Source: Caldovatus sediminis
GTDB lineage: Bacteria > Pseudomonadota > Alphaproteobacteria > Acetobacterales > Acetobacteraceae
NCBI RefSeq assembly: GCF_014644455.1
Contig: NZ_BMKS01000007.1
Location: forward strand, 62,001-126,000
Direction of reading: 5' to 3'
DNA length: 64,000 nucleotides
The notes under the pieces were generated by a model, which had not been told where the DNA came from, searched no databases, and saw only the letters and a program-made list of their open reading frames with translations. Position numbers and translations under genes: made by a program. Below are positions 25,768-34,315 of this stretch, piece after piece. Positions within the stretch are counted from its first letter, which is position 1; every line of letters starts with the position of its first letter.

Positions 25768-27880
25768 GCCGCTGCTCCTCCATCCGGGCCTTCACCACCC
25801 GCATCTCGTTGGCGTCCTCGACCAGCCCCTTCGGGCAGGAGTTGCCGCTGATCACCCGTTCCCACCCCTCCTCCACCGGCACCTTGCTCCAGGGCCGGCC
25901 CTTGCCGCCGGGGAGCTGGACGTCGATGAATGTGCGCCGGCAGTTCACCGGACACCAGCGGCAGACCGTGTGCTCGTTGGTCGTGCTGCGGTGGGCGAGC
26001 GCCTCGATCGCCTCGAAGCCGCGGAACCGCGTGGGGCGGCCGTCGCGCCACGCCTCCAGCGCGCAGAGCGCGGCGCCGATCGCGCCCGCCTCCCCGGAGT
26101 AGGGGTGGATCATCACCTCCGCGTCCGGGACCTTCGCGGTGATGAAGTCCACCTGCGCCTTGACGACGGCGAGGTTGCGGTGCGTGCCGCCCTGCAGCAC
26201 GAACCTCCGCCCGACCGCGCGCAGGTTCTGCAGCTGCCCCGCGTAGACCCAGACGTTCAGCGGCAGCACGGCGGCGAGCGAGGCCATGATCTCCTCGGAC
26301 GACCAGCCCTTGCGCTGCTGGTTGACGATGTCGGACTGCAGGAACACGCCGCACCCCATGGCGAGCGTCGGCATCGACTTCGCCTCGAAGGCCCGCTCCG
26401 CGTAGCGCTCCAGCGGCACGCCGTAGCGGTCGGCGACGCCCTGCAGGAAGGCGCCGTTGCCGGAGGAGCACTGCGAGTTGAGCCGGAAGTCGGAGACGGT
26501 GCCCTGGCGCAGGATCATGACCTTCACGTCGGTCCCGCCGACGTCGCAGATCACGTCCGCGTCCGGGAAGAAGTGCAGCGCGGCCTTGGCGTGGGCCACG
26601 GTCTCCACCACGCCGACGTCGGCGCCGAGGATGTCCTTCAGCAGGTCCTTCCCGTAGCCGGTGAGGGCGAGGGCGCCGATGTCGCGGAAGCCGGCCTCGC
26701 GGATCTGGCGCAGCAGCGCCTGCGCGTCCTCGATCGGGTTGCCCCTCGACTGCACGTAGCAGGAGAAGAGCATCTCCTGCTCCGGCGAGATCACGACCGC
26801 CTTGGTGGTGGTGCTGCCGAAGTCGCAGCCGATCATCACCGGCCGGCCCGGGCGGACGCGCTCGGCCTCCGGCACCACGCGCATGGCGTGGGCGTTGCGC
26901 GGCCGGCCGTAGGTCTCGAGGAAGGCGGCGAGCTCCTGCCCGTCGCGGACCAGGCCGCGCGCGCCCTCCCTGGCCTTCTGCTCGTGCTGGCCGACCTCGA
27001 TCCACCAGCGCAGCCGGTCGGTGCCGGCGTAGGTGGCGACGCCCTCCGGCTCCTTGCCGCCGATCTCGACGCAGCCGAGCGCCGCGTAGTAGAGCGCCTC
27101 CGCCGGCACCCGGATCAGGTCGGCCGCCGTCCTGCCCTCGGGCAGCGCGATGCGCCGCTGCTGCCACAGATTGCCGAGGTGGCGGCGCCACGCCTGCTGC
27201 AGGCCGGAGAAGAACAGGTTCGGGCCGCCGAGCAGCAGCACCTCCGGCAACGGCGTGTTGCCCTTCGTCAGGGTGGCGAGGTTCTGGTAGACCACCGCCT
27301 CGAACAGGCTGGCGATGATCTCCTCGACCGGCACGCCGCCCTTGACCAGGGTGTTGGCGTCGGTCTCGGCGAAGATCCCGCATTTCGAGCTGATCTTGTG
27401 CAGGCTCCGGCCCTCGTAGGGCATGCTGGCCAGCGCCTCGGCCGGGATCTGCAGCTTGCGCGCGGTCTTCTCGATGAAGGTGCCGGTGCCGCCGCTGCAG
27501 GCGGACTGCATGAAGACCTGCTTGCTCCGCCCGCCGCCGGCGGGGGTGAAGAAGATGGTCTTCATGTCCTCGCCGCCGATCTCGGAGACGAAGAGCACGT
27601 CGGGGTGCAGGCGCTCCACCGCCGCGGCGACGGCGACCACCTCCTGGATGAGCTTGCCGCCGACCAGCGGCGCGAGGAGGCCCGCGCCGGAGCCGGTGAA
27701 GAAGATGCGGTCGCGTCCCGGCTCGAGCCCGGCCTCCGCCTCCATCCGGCCGAGGAAGTCGAGCACCTTCTCGGCCTGGCGCGTGTTGTGCCGTTGGTAG
27801 TCCTGCCAGAGCACCGCGCCGTCGCGCACCACGACGGCCTTGACCGTCGTGGAGCCGACATCCATGCCGACGATCCTCAT
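25700..27880 (-). CDS. Tandem BadF/BadG/BcrA/BcrD-type activase with C-terminal Cys cluster
   Basis: This 726-residue protein has two ASKHA ATPase domains. The first (about 1-300) starts MRIVGMDVGSTTVKA and has the cluster-ligand motifs SACSGGTGTF and SSKCGIFAETD. The second (about 350-640) has IGCDFGSTTTKA, ALTGYGKDLLKD, NSQCSSGNGAF and AMGCGVFLQSD. In HgdC-type activators two such Cys per subunit hold one [4Fe-4S] between monomers; here both halves are in one chain. A C-terminal CRWCPVNC plus a later GNSCPKG could bind another Fe-S cluster. These proteins fire single electrons into 2-hydroxyacyl-CoA dehydratases or benzoyl-CoA reductases at the cost of ATP. The gene overlaps the upstream gene by 4 bp (ATGA). 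Confidence 0.9.
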   Translation of the reverse strand: MRIVGMDVGSTTVKAVVVRDGAVLWQDYQRHNTRQAEKVLDFLGRMEAEAGLEPGRDRIFFTGSGAGLLAPLVGGKLIQEVVAVAAAVERLHPDVLFVSEIGGEDMKTIFFTPAGGGRSKQVFMQSACSGGTGTFIEKTARKLQIPAEALASMPYEGRSLHKISSKCGIFAETDANTLVKGGVPVEEIIASLFEAVVYQNLATLTKGNTPLPEVLLLGGPNLFFSGLQQAWRRHLGNLWQQRRIALPEGRTAADLIRVPAEALYYAALGCVEIGGKEPEGVATYAGTDRLRWWIEVGQHEQKAREGARGLVRDGQELAAFLETYGRPRNAHAMRVVPEAERVRPGRPVMIGCDFGSTTTKAVVISPEQEMLFSCYVQSRGNPIEDAQALLRQIREAGFRDIGALALTGYGKDLLKDILGADVGVVETVAHAKAALHFFPDADVICDVGGTDVKVMILRQGTVSDFRLNSQCSSGNGAFLQGVADRYGVPLERYAERAFEAKSMPTLAMGCGVFLQSDIVNQQRKGWSSEEIMASLAAVLPLNVWVYAGQLQNLRAVGRRFVLQGGTHRNLAVVKAQVDFITAKVPDAEVMIHPYSGEAGAIGAALCALEAWRDGRPTRFRGFEAIEALAHRSTTNEHTVCRWCPVNCRRTFIDVQLPGGKGRPWSKVPVEEGWERVISGNSCPKGLVEDANEMRVVKARMEEQRRVHPNLGELVREEAFRRARATA

Positions 27881-29385
27881 GCCCGCCCCCTCGCGGCCAG
27901 GTGCAGCACCAGGTTGGCCGCCGTTCCCGCCGCCCCGGCGTGGGGCACGCGGTAGGTGGCGCGCCGCATCTCCGGATGCGCTTCGAGCAGGGCGCGGGCC
28001 CGCTCGGTCGTCAGGCCGGTCCGCTCCAGCGCCTCCTCGTACTCCCGCTGCGCGCGCTTCTTCGCCTCGGTCAGGATCATCTGGCAGCGCGACAGGGCGT
28101 GCACCTCGGCGTCGCCCTTGATCTCGAGCGGCGCGTAGAGGAGGTCCGGGTGCTTGCCGAGCACCCCCGCCATGGCGCCGATGCTCATCGTGTTGGGCAT
28201 GCAGGCGTAGGGCGAGAGCTCGCAGATCATGTGCGCGCGCCTGTTGAGGTGGGCCCACAGCGCCTTGCCCACCAGCATGTCGCCCTCGCCGCCGGACAGG
28301 CGGTGGTGGTAGTAGGGCGCGGCGAGGCGGCGCAGCTCGTACTGGTCCGGCAGCGCGTGCGGGATGCCGCCGAGCGCCGCGCGGAGGCGGTCGTAGGTCC
28401 AGCCGAACACGCGCTGCAGCGCCCGCACGGCGGCGATCTTCGCGCGGGCGGTGCGGTCCACGCCGACCTCGTCCTCGAAGCCCTGGACGTAGAACCGCAT
28501 CCAGTAGTCGAGCCAGACCGCGATCGCGGCCGGGTAGACCTCGGCGCCCTCCGCCTCGAGCCAGCGGTGCATGTTGTGGTTGGGCTCGCCCTCCACCGTC
28601 TGGAGGTAGAACTCGCCGGTGATCTTCACGACCGGCCGGACGCGCAGGCGGTCCACCTCGATCGCCTCGAAGCGTCGGTACACCTCGCGCAGCGCCTCGA
28701 CGAAGTACCCGGTGCCGAGGTGCCAGGCGAGCGACCCCCACTTGCCGTCGCGCTGCGGGCGGTTGCGGAACGCCTGCTCGAGGTGGTCCACGCACGCCGC
28801 GACGACGCGGTCGGTCTCGCCCGGCACCACCTCGTAGGGCCGGACCTGGTACTCCAGGCTCTGCAGCGCGTCCGCGCAGAGGATGGCCCAGAGGATGCCG
28901 AGCGTGAGCGGCATGTCCACCTTGAGCCCGCCGCCGGCGAGCGCGCCCTGGTCCATCCGGTCCTGCGCGACCAGGAAGAGGCGGAAGGCCTCCAAGCCGA
29001 CGTTGCGCAGCGCGAGCTCGTAGCTCTGGTGGTACTGCCCGAAGCGGCAGGCCCCGCAGGAGCCGGCGGTGACGTAGACGTAGCGCCGCGCGGTCTCCTC
29101 CGCGCCGATGCGCGACGCCTCGGCGCGGAGGAAGTTGGCCAGGTTGCCGGTGGTGAAGCTGGTCGGGCAGCACTGCCCGACATCGGCGAGCTCGCGCCCC
29201 GCGAGCAGGTCCTCGCGCGTCGCGGTGGGCAGGATGCGCGCCCGGTGGCCGAGGTTCTCGAAGACCGCCTTGATCAGCCGCTCGGCGCGCCAGTGCAGCC
29301 CGCCGAACAGGATCTCGACCTGCCCGCGCTCCTCAGGCGTGAAGGGCGCCGGCCTGTAGGTGCGGTATGGCGAGGTCTGGTTCAT
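27877..29385 (-). CDS. 2-hydroxyacyl-CoA dehydratase-related protein (first gene of the split operon)
   Basis: The 502-residue protein corresponds to the C-terminal, dehydratase-like part of large activase-related proteins. Conserved Cys groups are DVGQCCPTSFTTGNL, TAGSCGACRFGQYH and SPYACMPNTMSIGAM, plausible Fe-S ligands. Internal text such as RVRPVVKITGEFYLQTVEGEPNHNMHRWLE fits the family. I chose ATG 29385; the frame runs further to 29508 but that part is arginine-rich and looks non-coding. The stop overlaps the next gene's start (ATGA), so translation is coupled. It heads a three-gene operon (dehydratase-like, tandem activase, DUF2229-like). No electron donor gene is adjacent. Confidence 0.85.
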   Translation of the reverse strand: MNQTSPYRTYRPAPFTPEERGQVEILFGGLHWRAERLIKAVFENLGHRARILPTATREDLLAGRELADVGQCCPTSFTTGNLANFLRAEASRIGAEETARRYVYVTAGSCGACRFGQYHQSYELALRNVGLEAFRLFLVAQDRMDQGALAGGGLKVDMPLTLGILWAILCADALQSLEYQVRPYEVVPGETDRVVAACVDHLEQAFRNRPQRDGKWGSLAWHLGTGYFVEALREVYRRFEAIEVDRLRVRPVVKITGEFYLQTVEGEPNHNMHRWLEAEGAEVYPAAIAVWLDYWMRFYVQGFEDEVGVDRTARAKIAAVRALQRVFGWTYDRLRAALGGIPHALPDQYELRRLAAPYYHHRLSGGEGDMLVGKALWAHLNRRAHMICELSPYACMPNTMSIGAMAGVLGKHPDLLYAPLEIKGDAEVHALSRCQMILTEAKKRAQREYEEALERTGLTTERARALLEAHPEMRRATYRVPHAGAAGTAANLVLHLAARGRA

Positions 29386-29434
29386 CGCGGCCTCCACACG
29401 GTCCTCGGATTGCCTGCCTGTGCCGCGGCGCCGG

Positions 29435-29470
29435 CGGCGCCAGGATGCGCGCGCGGATCGCCTGGCGCCG
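29435..29470 (-). promoter_or_regulatory. Leader hairpin upstream of the dehydratase operon
   Basis: CGGCGCCAGG (29435-29444) and CCTGGCGCCG (29461-29470) form a perfect 10-bp stem with a 16-nt loop, 50 nt upstream of the first gene of the operon. A further CCAGGCGCC copy lies near 29498-29506, so alternative pairing is possible. Confidence 0.4.
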
Positions 29471-29569
29471 GCGGCCGGGCGAGGAGAGTCGCGGCGGCCA
29501 GGCGCCATGCGCCGAAGACGGTGGGCCGCCCGATCGGCGGGGCGGGCCCGACGGGGGAACGGATCGGAG

Positions 29570-29591
29570 GGGAATGGGCGGGGAATGGGCG
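29570..29591. repeat. Two tandem copies of an 11-nt G-rich unit
   Basis: GGGAATGGGCG occurs twice back to back (29570-29580, 29581-29591), just before the GGAA-loop hairpin. Its function is unknown. Confidence 0.5.
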
Positions 29592-29600
29592 GGGATCATG

Positions 29601-29620
29601 GGGCCGGCGGAAGCCGGCCC
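29601..29620. terminator. GGAA-loop hairpin in the long intergenic region
   Basis: GGGCCGGC-GGAA-GCCGGCCC is a perfect 8-bp stem closed by a GNRA-type tetraloop. There is no U tract. It could be a terminator or a leader structure. Confidence 0.4.
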
Positions 29621-29736
29621 GATGCATGCGCTGGCGCCGCGCCGGACCCTCACCGTCCGTCATGCCTCCTCCCCGGATGCCGATCGCGAGGGTGGCCCCT
29701 CTGCGTCCCGCGCATTATGACGGAGCGCGGCATCCG

Positions 29737-29762
29737 GTTCCCGGGGGGAACGGGCAGTTCCC
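29737..29762. promoter_or_regulatory. Triple GTTCCC half-site, candidate operator
   Basis: GTTCCC (29737-29742), GGGAAC (29746-29751) and GTTCCC (29757-29762) alternate in orientation with 3- and 5-nt spacers. They form two overlapping palindromes in the relatively A+T-rich middle of the divergent gap. Confidence 0.35.
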
Positions 29763-30592
29763 GATTTCGTTTGAGGGGCGGTCGCGATCGGCATCGGGGC
29801 TGCGGCACCCGGGCGTCGGCGCCACGGCCGCGGCGGGGCTTCGGCCGCCGGCGGTGCCCGCGCCGGCCCGCGTCCGGCCGCCGCGTGCGGGGCTGCGCCC
29901 GCGTGCCTCGGCGGCGCGATCCGACCTTGGGTACGGGCTGTCTCTCCAGCAATACGGTCGGGTCGGCGGCCTGTCCCATCAGCTCGTCCGGCACGGCGGA
30001 TCGTAACCAAGGGTGAATGATCGCGCCGGCCCCGCCAAGGGGCAGATCGGGCGGACCAGCGCGGACCAGGCCCGGCTGAACGGCCGAGAGGCGCAGGCCG
30101 GCGGCGTCGCGGCCTCGGCCCGCTCCCGCGCTCGTGATCGGCGCGGCGGCCCGCCCCGAGGAGGAAGGGCCGCGAATCGGCCGGGCCCGGGGGCGCGCGG
30201 CGCCGTCCAACGAGGGGCCTCCTCGCCGGGGGACGAGGGGCTGTGCGGGACGGCCGTGCTTCCGCTGCGGAAGCCGCGGGAACCGGCCAGGTCGCGCCGT
30301 GACGCGAGGCGCGGCCCGGCCGGCGGCGACCGGCTCTGTCCTCGCCCGGCGTGCGCCGCGCTCCGCCCTGCCGGCGCGAGGCAGGTCATTGCCGCGCCGG
30401 GGCGCACGGACTAGGGTCGGTGGACCCCTCAGTCGCCGTCCGGCAGGTCCCCGGAGATCGCGCGCCGGCCGCCCGCCGCGCGGATGCGAGGCCGGGGCGG
30501 CGCGACGCGGCGGAGGTCGGTCCCCAGGGCACGGCCCGCCCTGCGGACCCGAAAGCGAACAACGATCCCCGGCCAGGGCAGGAGGAGCAGCA

Positions 30593-32848
30593 GTGACCGA
30601 CGACAATCCCGGCAACAAGTGGATCGGCAAGCGCACCATCCGGCCCGACGGCATGGACAAGGTCACGGGCCGCGCCGCCTACGCCGCCGACGCCACGATG
30701 CCCGGCATGATCTGGGGCAAGATCCTGCGCAGCCCGCATCCCCATGCCCGCATCAGGTCGATCAACACCGCCAAGGCCGAGGCGCTTCCCGGCGTGAAGG
30801 CGGTGATGACCGGCAAGGACCTGGTGGACTTCCCGGTCGAGACGCCGGTCCCGCTCGGGATCCAGGACATGCGGTGGATGGCGCGCAACGTGATGGCGCG
30901 CGACAAGGTCCTGTTCCCGGGGCACCCGGTGGCGGCCGTCGCCGCCACCTCGCAGAAGATCGCGGCCGAGGCCTGCAAGCTGATCGAGGTCGAGTACGAG
31001 GTCCTGCCCTGGGTGATCGACGTCGAGGACGCGATCAAGCCGGACGCGCCGATCCTGCACGACTTCATCCGGTTCGAGGGCAGGCCCTCCAACATCGCCG
31101 GCAAGCTCGAGCACAGGCTCGGCGACGTCGAGGCGGGCTTCGCCGAGGCCGACGTCGTCATCGAGCGCAGCTTCCGGACGAGGCCGGTCCACCAGGGCTA
31201 CATCGAGCCGCACGCCTGCCTCGTCAGCGTCGCGCCCGACGGCAAGGCCACGATCTGGAGCTCGAGCCAGGGCCAGTTCATGGTCCGCGCCATGTGCGCC
31301 TACCTCACCGGCATCCCGCAGAGCGACATCCGCGCCATCCCGGCGGAGATCGGCGGAGGCTTCGGCGGCAAGACCATCATCTACCTCGAGCCGGTGGCGC
31401 TGGTGCTCGCGCGCAAGTCCGGCCGCCCGGTCAAGATGGTGATGACGCGCGAGGAGGTGTTCCGCGCCACGGGGCCGACCTCGGGCTCCTACAGCACGGT
31501 CCGGATCGGCGCGAAGAGGGACGGCCGGATCGTCGCCGCGAAGGGCACGTTCTACCTGCAGGCGGGCGCGTTCCCCGGCTCGCCGATCCGCGGGGCGGTC
31601 GGCTGCGCCTTCGCGCCCTACGACATCCCGAACGTGCACTCCCTCGGCTTCGACGTCGTCTCCAACCGGTCGAAGGTGGCGGCCTACCGCGCGCCGGGCG
31701 CGCCGATCGGGGCCTACGCGGTCGAGTGCGTGCTCGACGAGCTGGCCGAGGCCCTGAAGATGGACCCGCTCGAGCTCCGGCTGAGGAACGCGGCCAGGGA
31801 GGGCACGAAGGCCGCGCACGGCCCGACCTATCCCCGCATCGGCTACGAGGAGACGGTGCGGGCGGCGATGGAACATCCGCACTATCGGGCGCCGCTCGGC
31901 CCGAACCAGGGGCGGGGCGTCGCGAGCGGCTTCTGGTTCAACGCCGGCGGCGAGTCGAGCGCCCAGGTCAATATCACCGAGGACGGCAACGTCGTGGTGA
32001 TCACGGGCCATCCCGACATCGGCGGCTCGCGCGCCTCGACGGCCAACATCACGGCCGAGCTGCTCGGCATCGACTACCGCAGGGTGAACGTGCTGATCGG
32101 CGACACCAGCACGATCGGCTACAGCAACCTCACCGGCGGCAGCCGCGTCACCTTCGCCTCCGCCATGGTGGTCACGCAGTCCACCGAGAAGGTGATCACG
32201 CAGCTCCGCGAGCGGGCGGCGAAGATCTGGGGCATCGACCCCGACGCCGTGAAGTGGGAGAACGGCGAGGCCCGCCCCGCCGGCGACAACGCGGGCAAGT
32301 TCCCGCCGCTCTCCCTCGCCGAGATCGCCGCCCGGGCGAGCCAGACGGGCGGACCGATCGGCGCCGGCGTCCAGCTCAACACCACCGGCGCCGAGGGCGG
32401 CTTCGGGACGCACATCTGCGATGTCGAGGTGGACCCGCAGACCGGGATCGTCCGCGTCGTGCGCTACACCGCGATCCAGGACGTCGGCCGGGCGATCCAC
32501 CCGAGCTATGTCGAGGGCCAGATGCAGGGAGGCGCCGCGCAGGGCATCGGCTGGGCGCTCAGCGAGGAGTACATCTACGACCGGAACGGCAACGTCGACA
32601 ACGCGGGCTTCCTCGACTACCGGATGCCCGTCTGCTCCGACCTGCCGATGATCGACACGGTCATCATCGAGGTGCCGAACCCGAAGCACCCGCAGGGCGT
32701 GCGCGGCGTCGGCGAGGTGCCGATCGTGCCGCCGCTCGCGGCGGTTGCGAACGCCGTGTACAACGCGACCGGCCGGCGCTTCTACAGCCTGCCGATGTCG
32801 CCGCCGCGGGTGCTGGCGGCGCTGGAGCCGGAGCCGATCGCTGCCTGA
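30593..32848 (+). CDS. Xanthine dehydrogenase-family molybdopterin-binding (large) subunit, orphan
   Basis: The 751-residue protein starts at a GTG with GGAGGAG 6 nt upstream. Molybdenum hydroxylase features in order: N-terminal aldehyde oxidase a/b-hammerhead domain (KVTGRAAYAADATMPGMIWGKILRSPHPHA), cofactor loop EIGGGFGGKT, YRAPGAP, GGESSAQVNITEDG, GDTSTIGYSNLTGGSR, AQGIGWALSEEY and the catalytic Glu in RGVGEVPIVPPLAA. It hydroxylates N-heterocycles, aldehydes or CoA-bound aromatics in a heterotrimer with FAD and 2x[2Fe-2S] subunits. Neither partner gene is adjacent or elsewhere in the window, so they must be encoded outside it, unless the protein works alone. The substrate is unknown. Confidence 0.93.
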   Translation: MTDDNPGNKWIGKRTIRPDGMDKVTGRAAYAADATMPGMIWGKILRSPHPHARIRSINTAKAEALPGVKAVMTGKDLVDFPVETPVPLGIQDMRWMARNVMARDKVLFPGHPVAAVAATSQKIAAEACKLIEVEYEVLPWVIDVEDAIKPDAPILHDFIRFEGRPSNIAGKLEHRLGDVEAGFAEADVVIERSFRTRPVHQGYIEPHACLVSVAPDGKATIWSSSQGQFMVRAMCAYLTGIPQSDIRAIPAEIGGGFGGKTIIYLEPVALVLARKSGRPVKMVMTREEVFRATGPTSGSYSTVRIGAKRDGRIVAAKGTFYLQAGAFPGSPIRGAVGCAFAPYDIPNVHSLGFDVVSNRSKVAAYRAPGAPIGAYAVECVLDELAEALKMDPLELRLRNAAREGTKAAHGPTYPRIGYEETVRAAMEHPHYRAPLGPNQGRGVASGFWFNAGGESSAQVNITEDGNVVVITGHPDIGGSRASTANITAELLGIDYRRVNVLIGDTSTIGYSNLTGGSRVTFASAMVVTQSTEKVITQLRERAAKIWGIDPDAVKWENGEARPAGDNAGKFPPLSLAEIAARASQTGGPIGAGVQLNTTGAEGGFGTHICDVEVDPQTGIVRVVRYTAIQDVGRAIHPSYVEGQMQGGAAQGIGWALSEEYIYDRNGNVDNAGFLDYRMPVCSDLPMIDTVIIEVPNPKHPQGVRGVGEVPIVPPLAAVANAVYNATGRRFYSLPMSPPRVLAALEPEPIAA

Positions 32849-33120
32849 GGGATCGCCGCGCCTGGCCCGCGGCGGGAACGGCAAGGCCAGGCCGCCGCGA
32901 TGGCCGCCCGCGGCGTGGGGGAGCGGCGCGCGGCGGCGCGGTCGTGATCGGTGACAACGCCCGCGTGCGCGACCCGCCGCCCGGCCTTCTTCCGGCTCGG
33001 CGCCGCGGCGCGTCGGGGTCTCGGCCGGCGCGACGGGACCGTGCGGTCGGGCGTCTTCGCGAGGCCGGTCCGCCGGCGCGCGGCGGCGGCCGGCAGGGGC
33101 TGACGGAAGCGGGCGATGCG

Positions 33121-34278
33121 ATGACGACGGCGACCAACCTGACCTTCGGCTTCACCGAGGAGCAGCGGCTGATGCGCGAAAGCGTCCTCGGCCTGCTGCA
33201 GCGCGTGCTGCCGCCCGAGAAGATCCGCGCCCTCGACCGCGCCGGCGAGTTCCCGCACGAGGCCTACGCCGCCCTCGCCGGGGCGGGCTTCATGGCGCTG
33301 CCGTTCCATCCCGACTATGGCGGCACGGGCGGCAGCGCGAAGGACCTGGCGGTGCTGGTGGAGGCGATGGCCTACCATTACGCCTCCATCGCCACCGCCT
33401 ACCTGACCACCACCATCTACGCGGGCCAGCACATCGCGCTGCACGGCTCGGAGGAACTGAAGCGCCGCTACCTGCCGCGCATCGCCGACGGCTCGGTGAG
33501 GATGGCCTTCGCGCTGACCGAGCCGGAAGCGGGCTCGGACGCCGCGGCGATCCGGCTGCGCGCCGAGAGGCGCGGCGACCGCTGGGTGCTGAACGGGCAG
33601 AAGCTCTACATCACCTGCGCCCATGTTGCCGACCACCTGGTCACGGTCGCCAAGACCGACCCCGAGGCCGGCGCGCGCGGCATCAGCATCTTCCTGGTGG
33701 ACGCCAGGGCGCCCGGCGTCACGATCCGGCCGCTCGAGACGCTCGGCCGCCGCACGACGCGCGCGAACGAGGTGTTCTACCGCGACGTCGAGGTGGCCGC
33801 CGACCACATGATCGGCGAGGAGAACCGCGGCTGGCGCGGGCTGATGAAGTGCCTGAACCTGGAGCGGCTCTGCCTCGCCGCCGCGGCCGCCGGCAACATG
33901 CAGCACGTCATCGACTACGCCGCCGGCTACGCGCGGGAGCGCCGCCAGTTCGGCCGCCGCATCTCCTCCTTCCAGGCGATCGCGCACAAGTTCGCCGACA
34001 TGCAGGCGATGGCCGAGACCACGCGGCTGCTGGTCTGGCGCGTGGCGGAGATGCTCGATGCCGGGCTCGATCCGGTGATGGAGACCTCGATCGCCAAGAT
34101 GGTGGCGACCGAGAGCGACTTCCGCTGCGCCGACCTCGGCATGCAGATCATGGGCGGCGCCGGCTACACGATGGAGCACGACATGCAGCGCTTCTTCCGC
34201 GACAGCCGGATCGGCCCGATCGGCGGCGGCTCGAACGAGATCCAGCGCAACGTGATCGCGAAGCTGATGGGCCTGTAG
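33121..34278 (+). CDS. Acyl-CoA dehydrogenase
   Basis: The 385-residue flavoprotein has the ACAD family pattern: FTEEQRLMRESV at the N-terminus, the FAD-binding signature MAFALTEPEAGSDAAAIRL, YITCAHVADHLVTVAKTD, and the C-terminal signature QIMGGAGYTMEHDMQRFFRDSRIGPIGGGSNEIQRNVIAKLMGL. The catalytic base of medium-chain type enzymes is usually the Glu about 20 residues before the end. Here GGGSNEIQ holds the flavin-contact part, and the base position is not certain. It starts 272 bp after the molybdenum hydroxylase gene and 37 bp before a TctC receptor gene, suggesting an operon for uptake and oxidation of a carboxylate. Confidence 0.94.
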   Translation: MTTATNLTFGFTEEQRLMRESVLGLLQRVLPPEKIRALDRAGEFPHEAYAALAGAGFMALPFHPDYGGTGGSAKDLAVLVEAMAYHYASIATAYLTTTIYAGQHIALHGSEELKRRYLPRIADGSVRMAFALTEPEAGSDAAAIRLRAERRGDRWVLNGQKLYITCAHVADHLVTVAKTDPEAGARGISIFLVDARAPGVTIRPLETLGRRTTRANEVFYRDVEVAADHMIGEENRGWRGLMKCLNLERLCLAAAAAGNMQHVIDYAAGYARERRQFGRRISSFQAIAHKFADMQAMAETTRLLVWRVAEMLDAGLDPVMETSIAKMVATESDFRCADLGMQIMGGAGYTMEHDMQRFFRDSRIGPIGGGSNEIQRNVIAKLMGL

Positions 34279-34315
34279 GGCGCCGGACGGGCGCACGCAG
34301 GGAAGGGGAGGTGCC

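Larger units (their letters stand above)
29386..30592. other. 1.2-kb divergent intergenic region with several inverted repeats
   Basis: No reading frame here resembles a protein. It holds a leader hairpin (29435-29470), two direct copies of GGGAATGGGCG (29570-29591), an 8-bp GGAA-loop hairpin (29601-29620), a triple half-site (29737-29762) and GCTTCCG-CTG-CGGAAGC (30258-30274). It probably carries promoters for the minus-strand dehydratase operon and the plus-strand molybdenum hydroxylase gene. Its length is exceptional for this window. Confidence 0.55.

Noticed and set aside
24589-29385. Functional benzoyl-CoA reductase (BcrABCD)
   Set aside because: The proteins resemble activase-related and DUF2229 parts, not BcrB/BcrC catalytic subunits. 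No aromatic CoA ligase or ferredoxin gene is adjacent.
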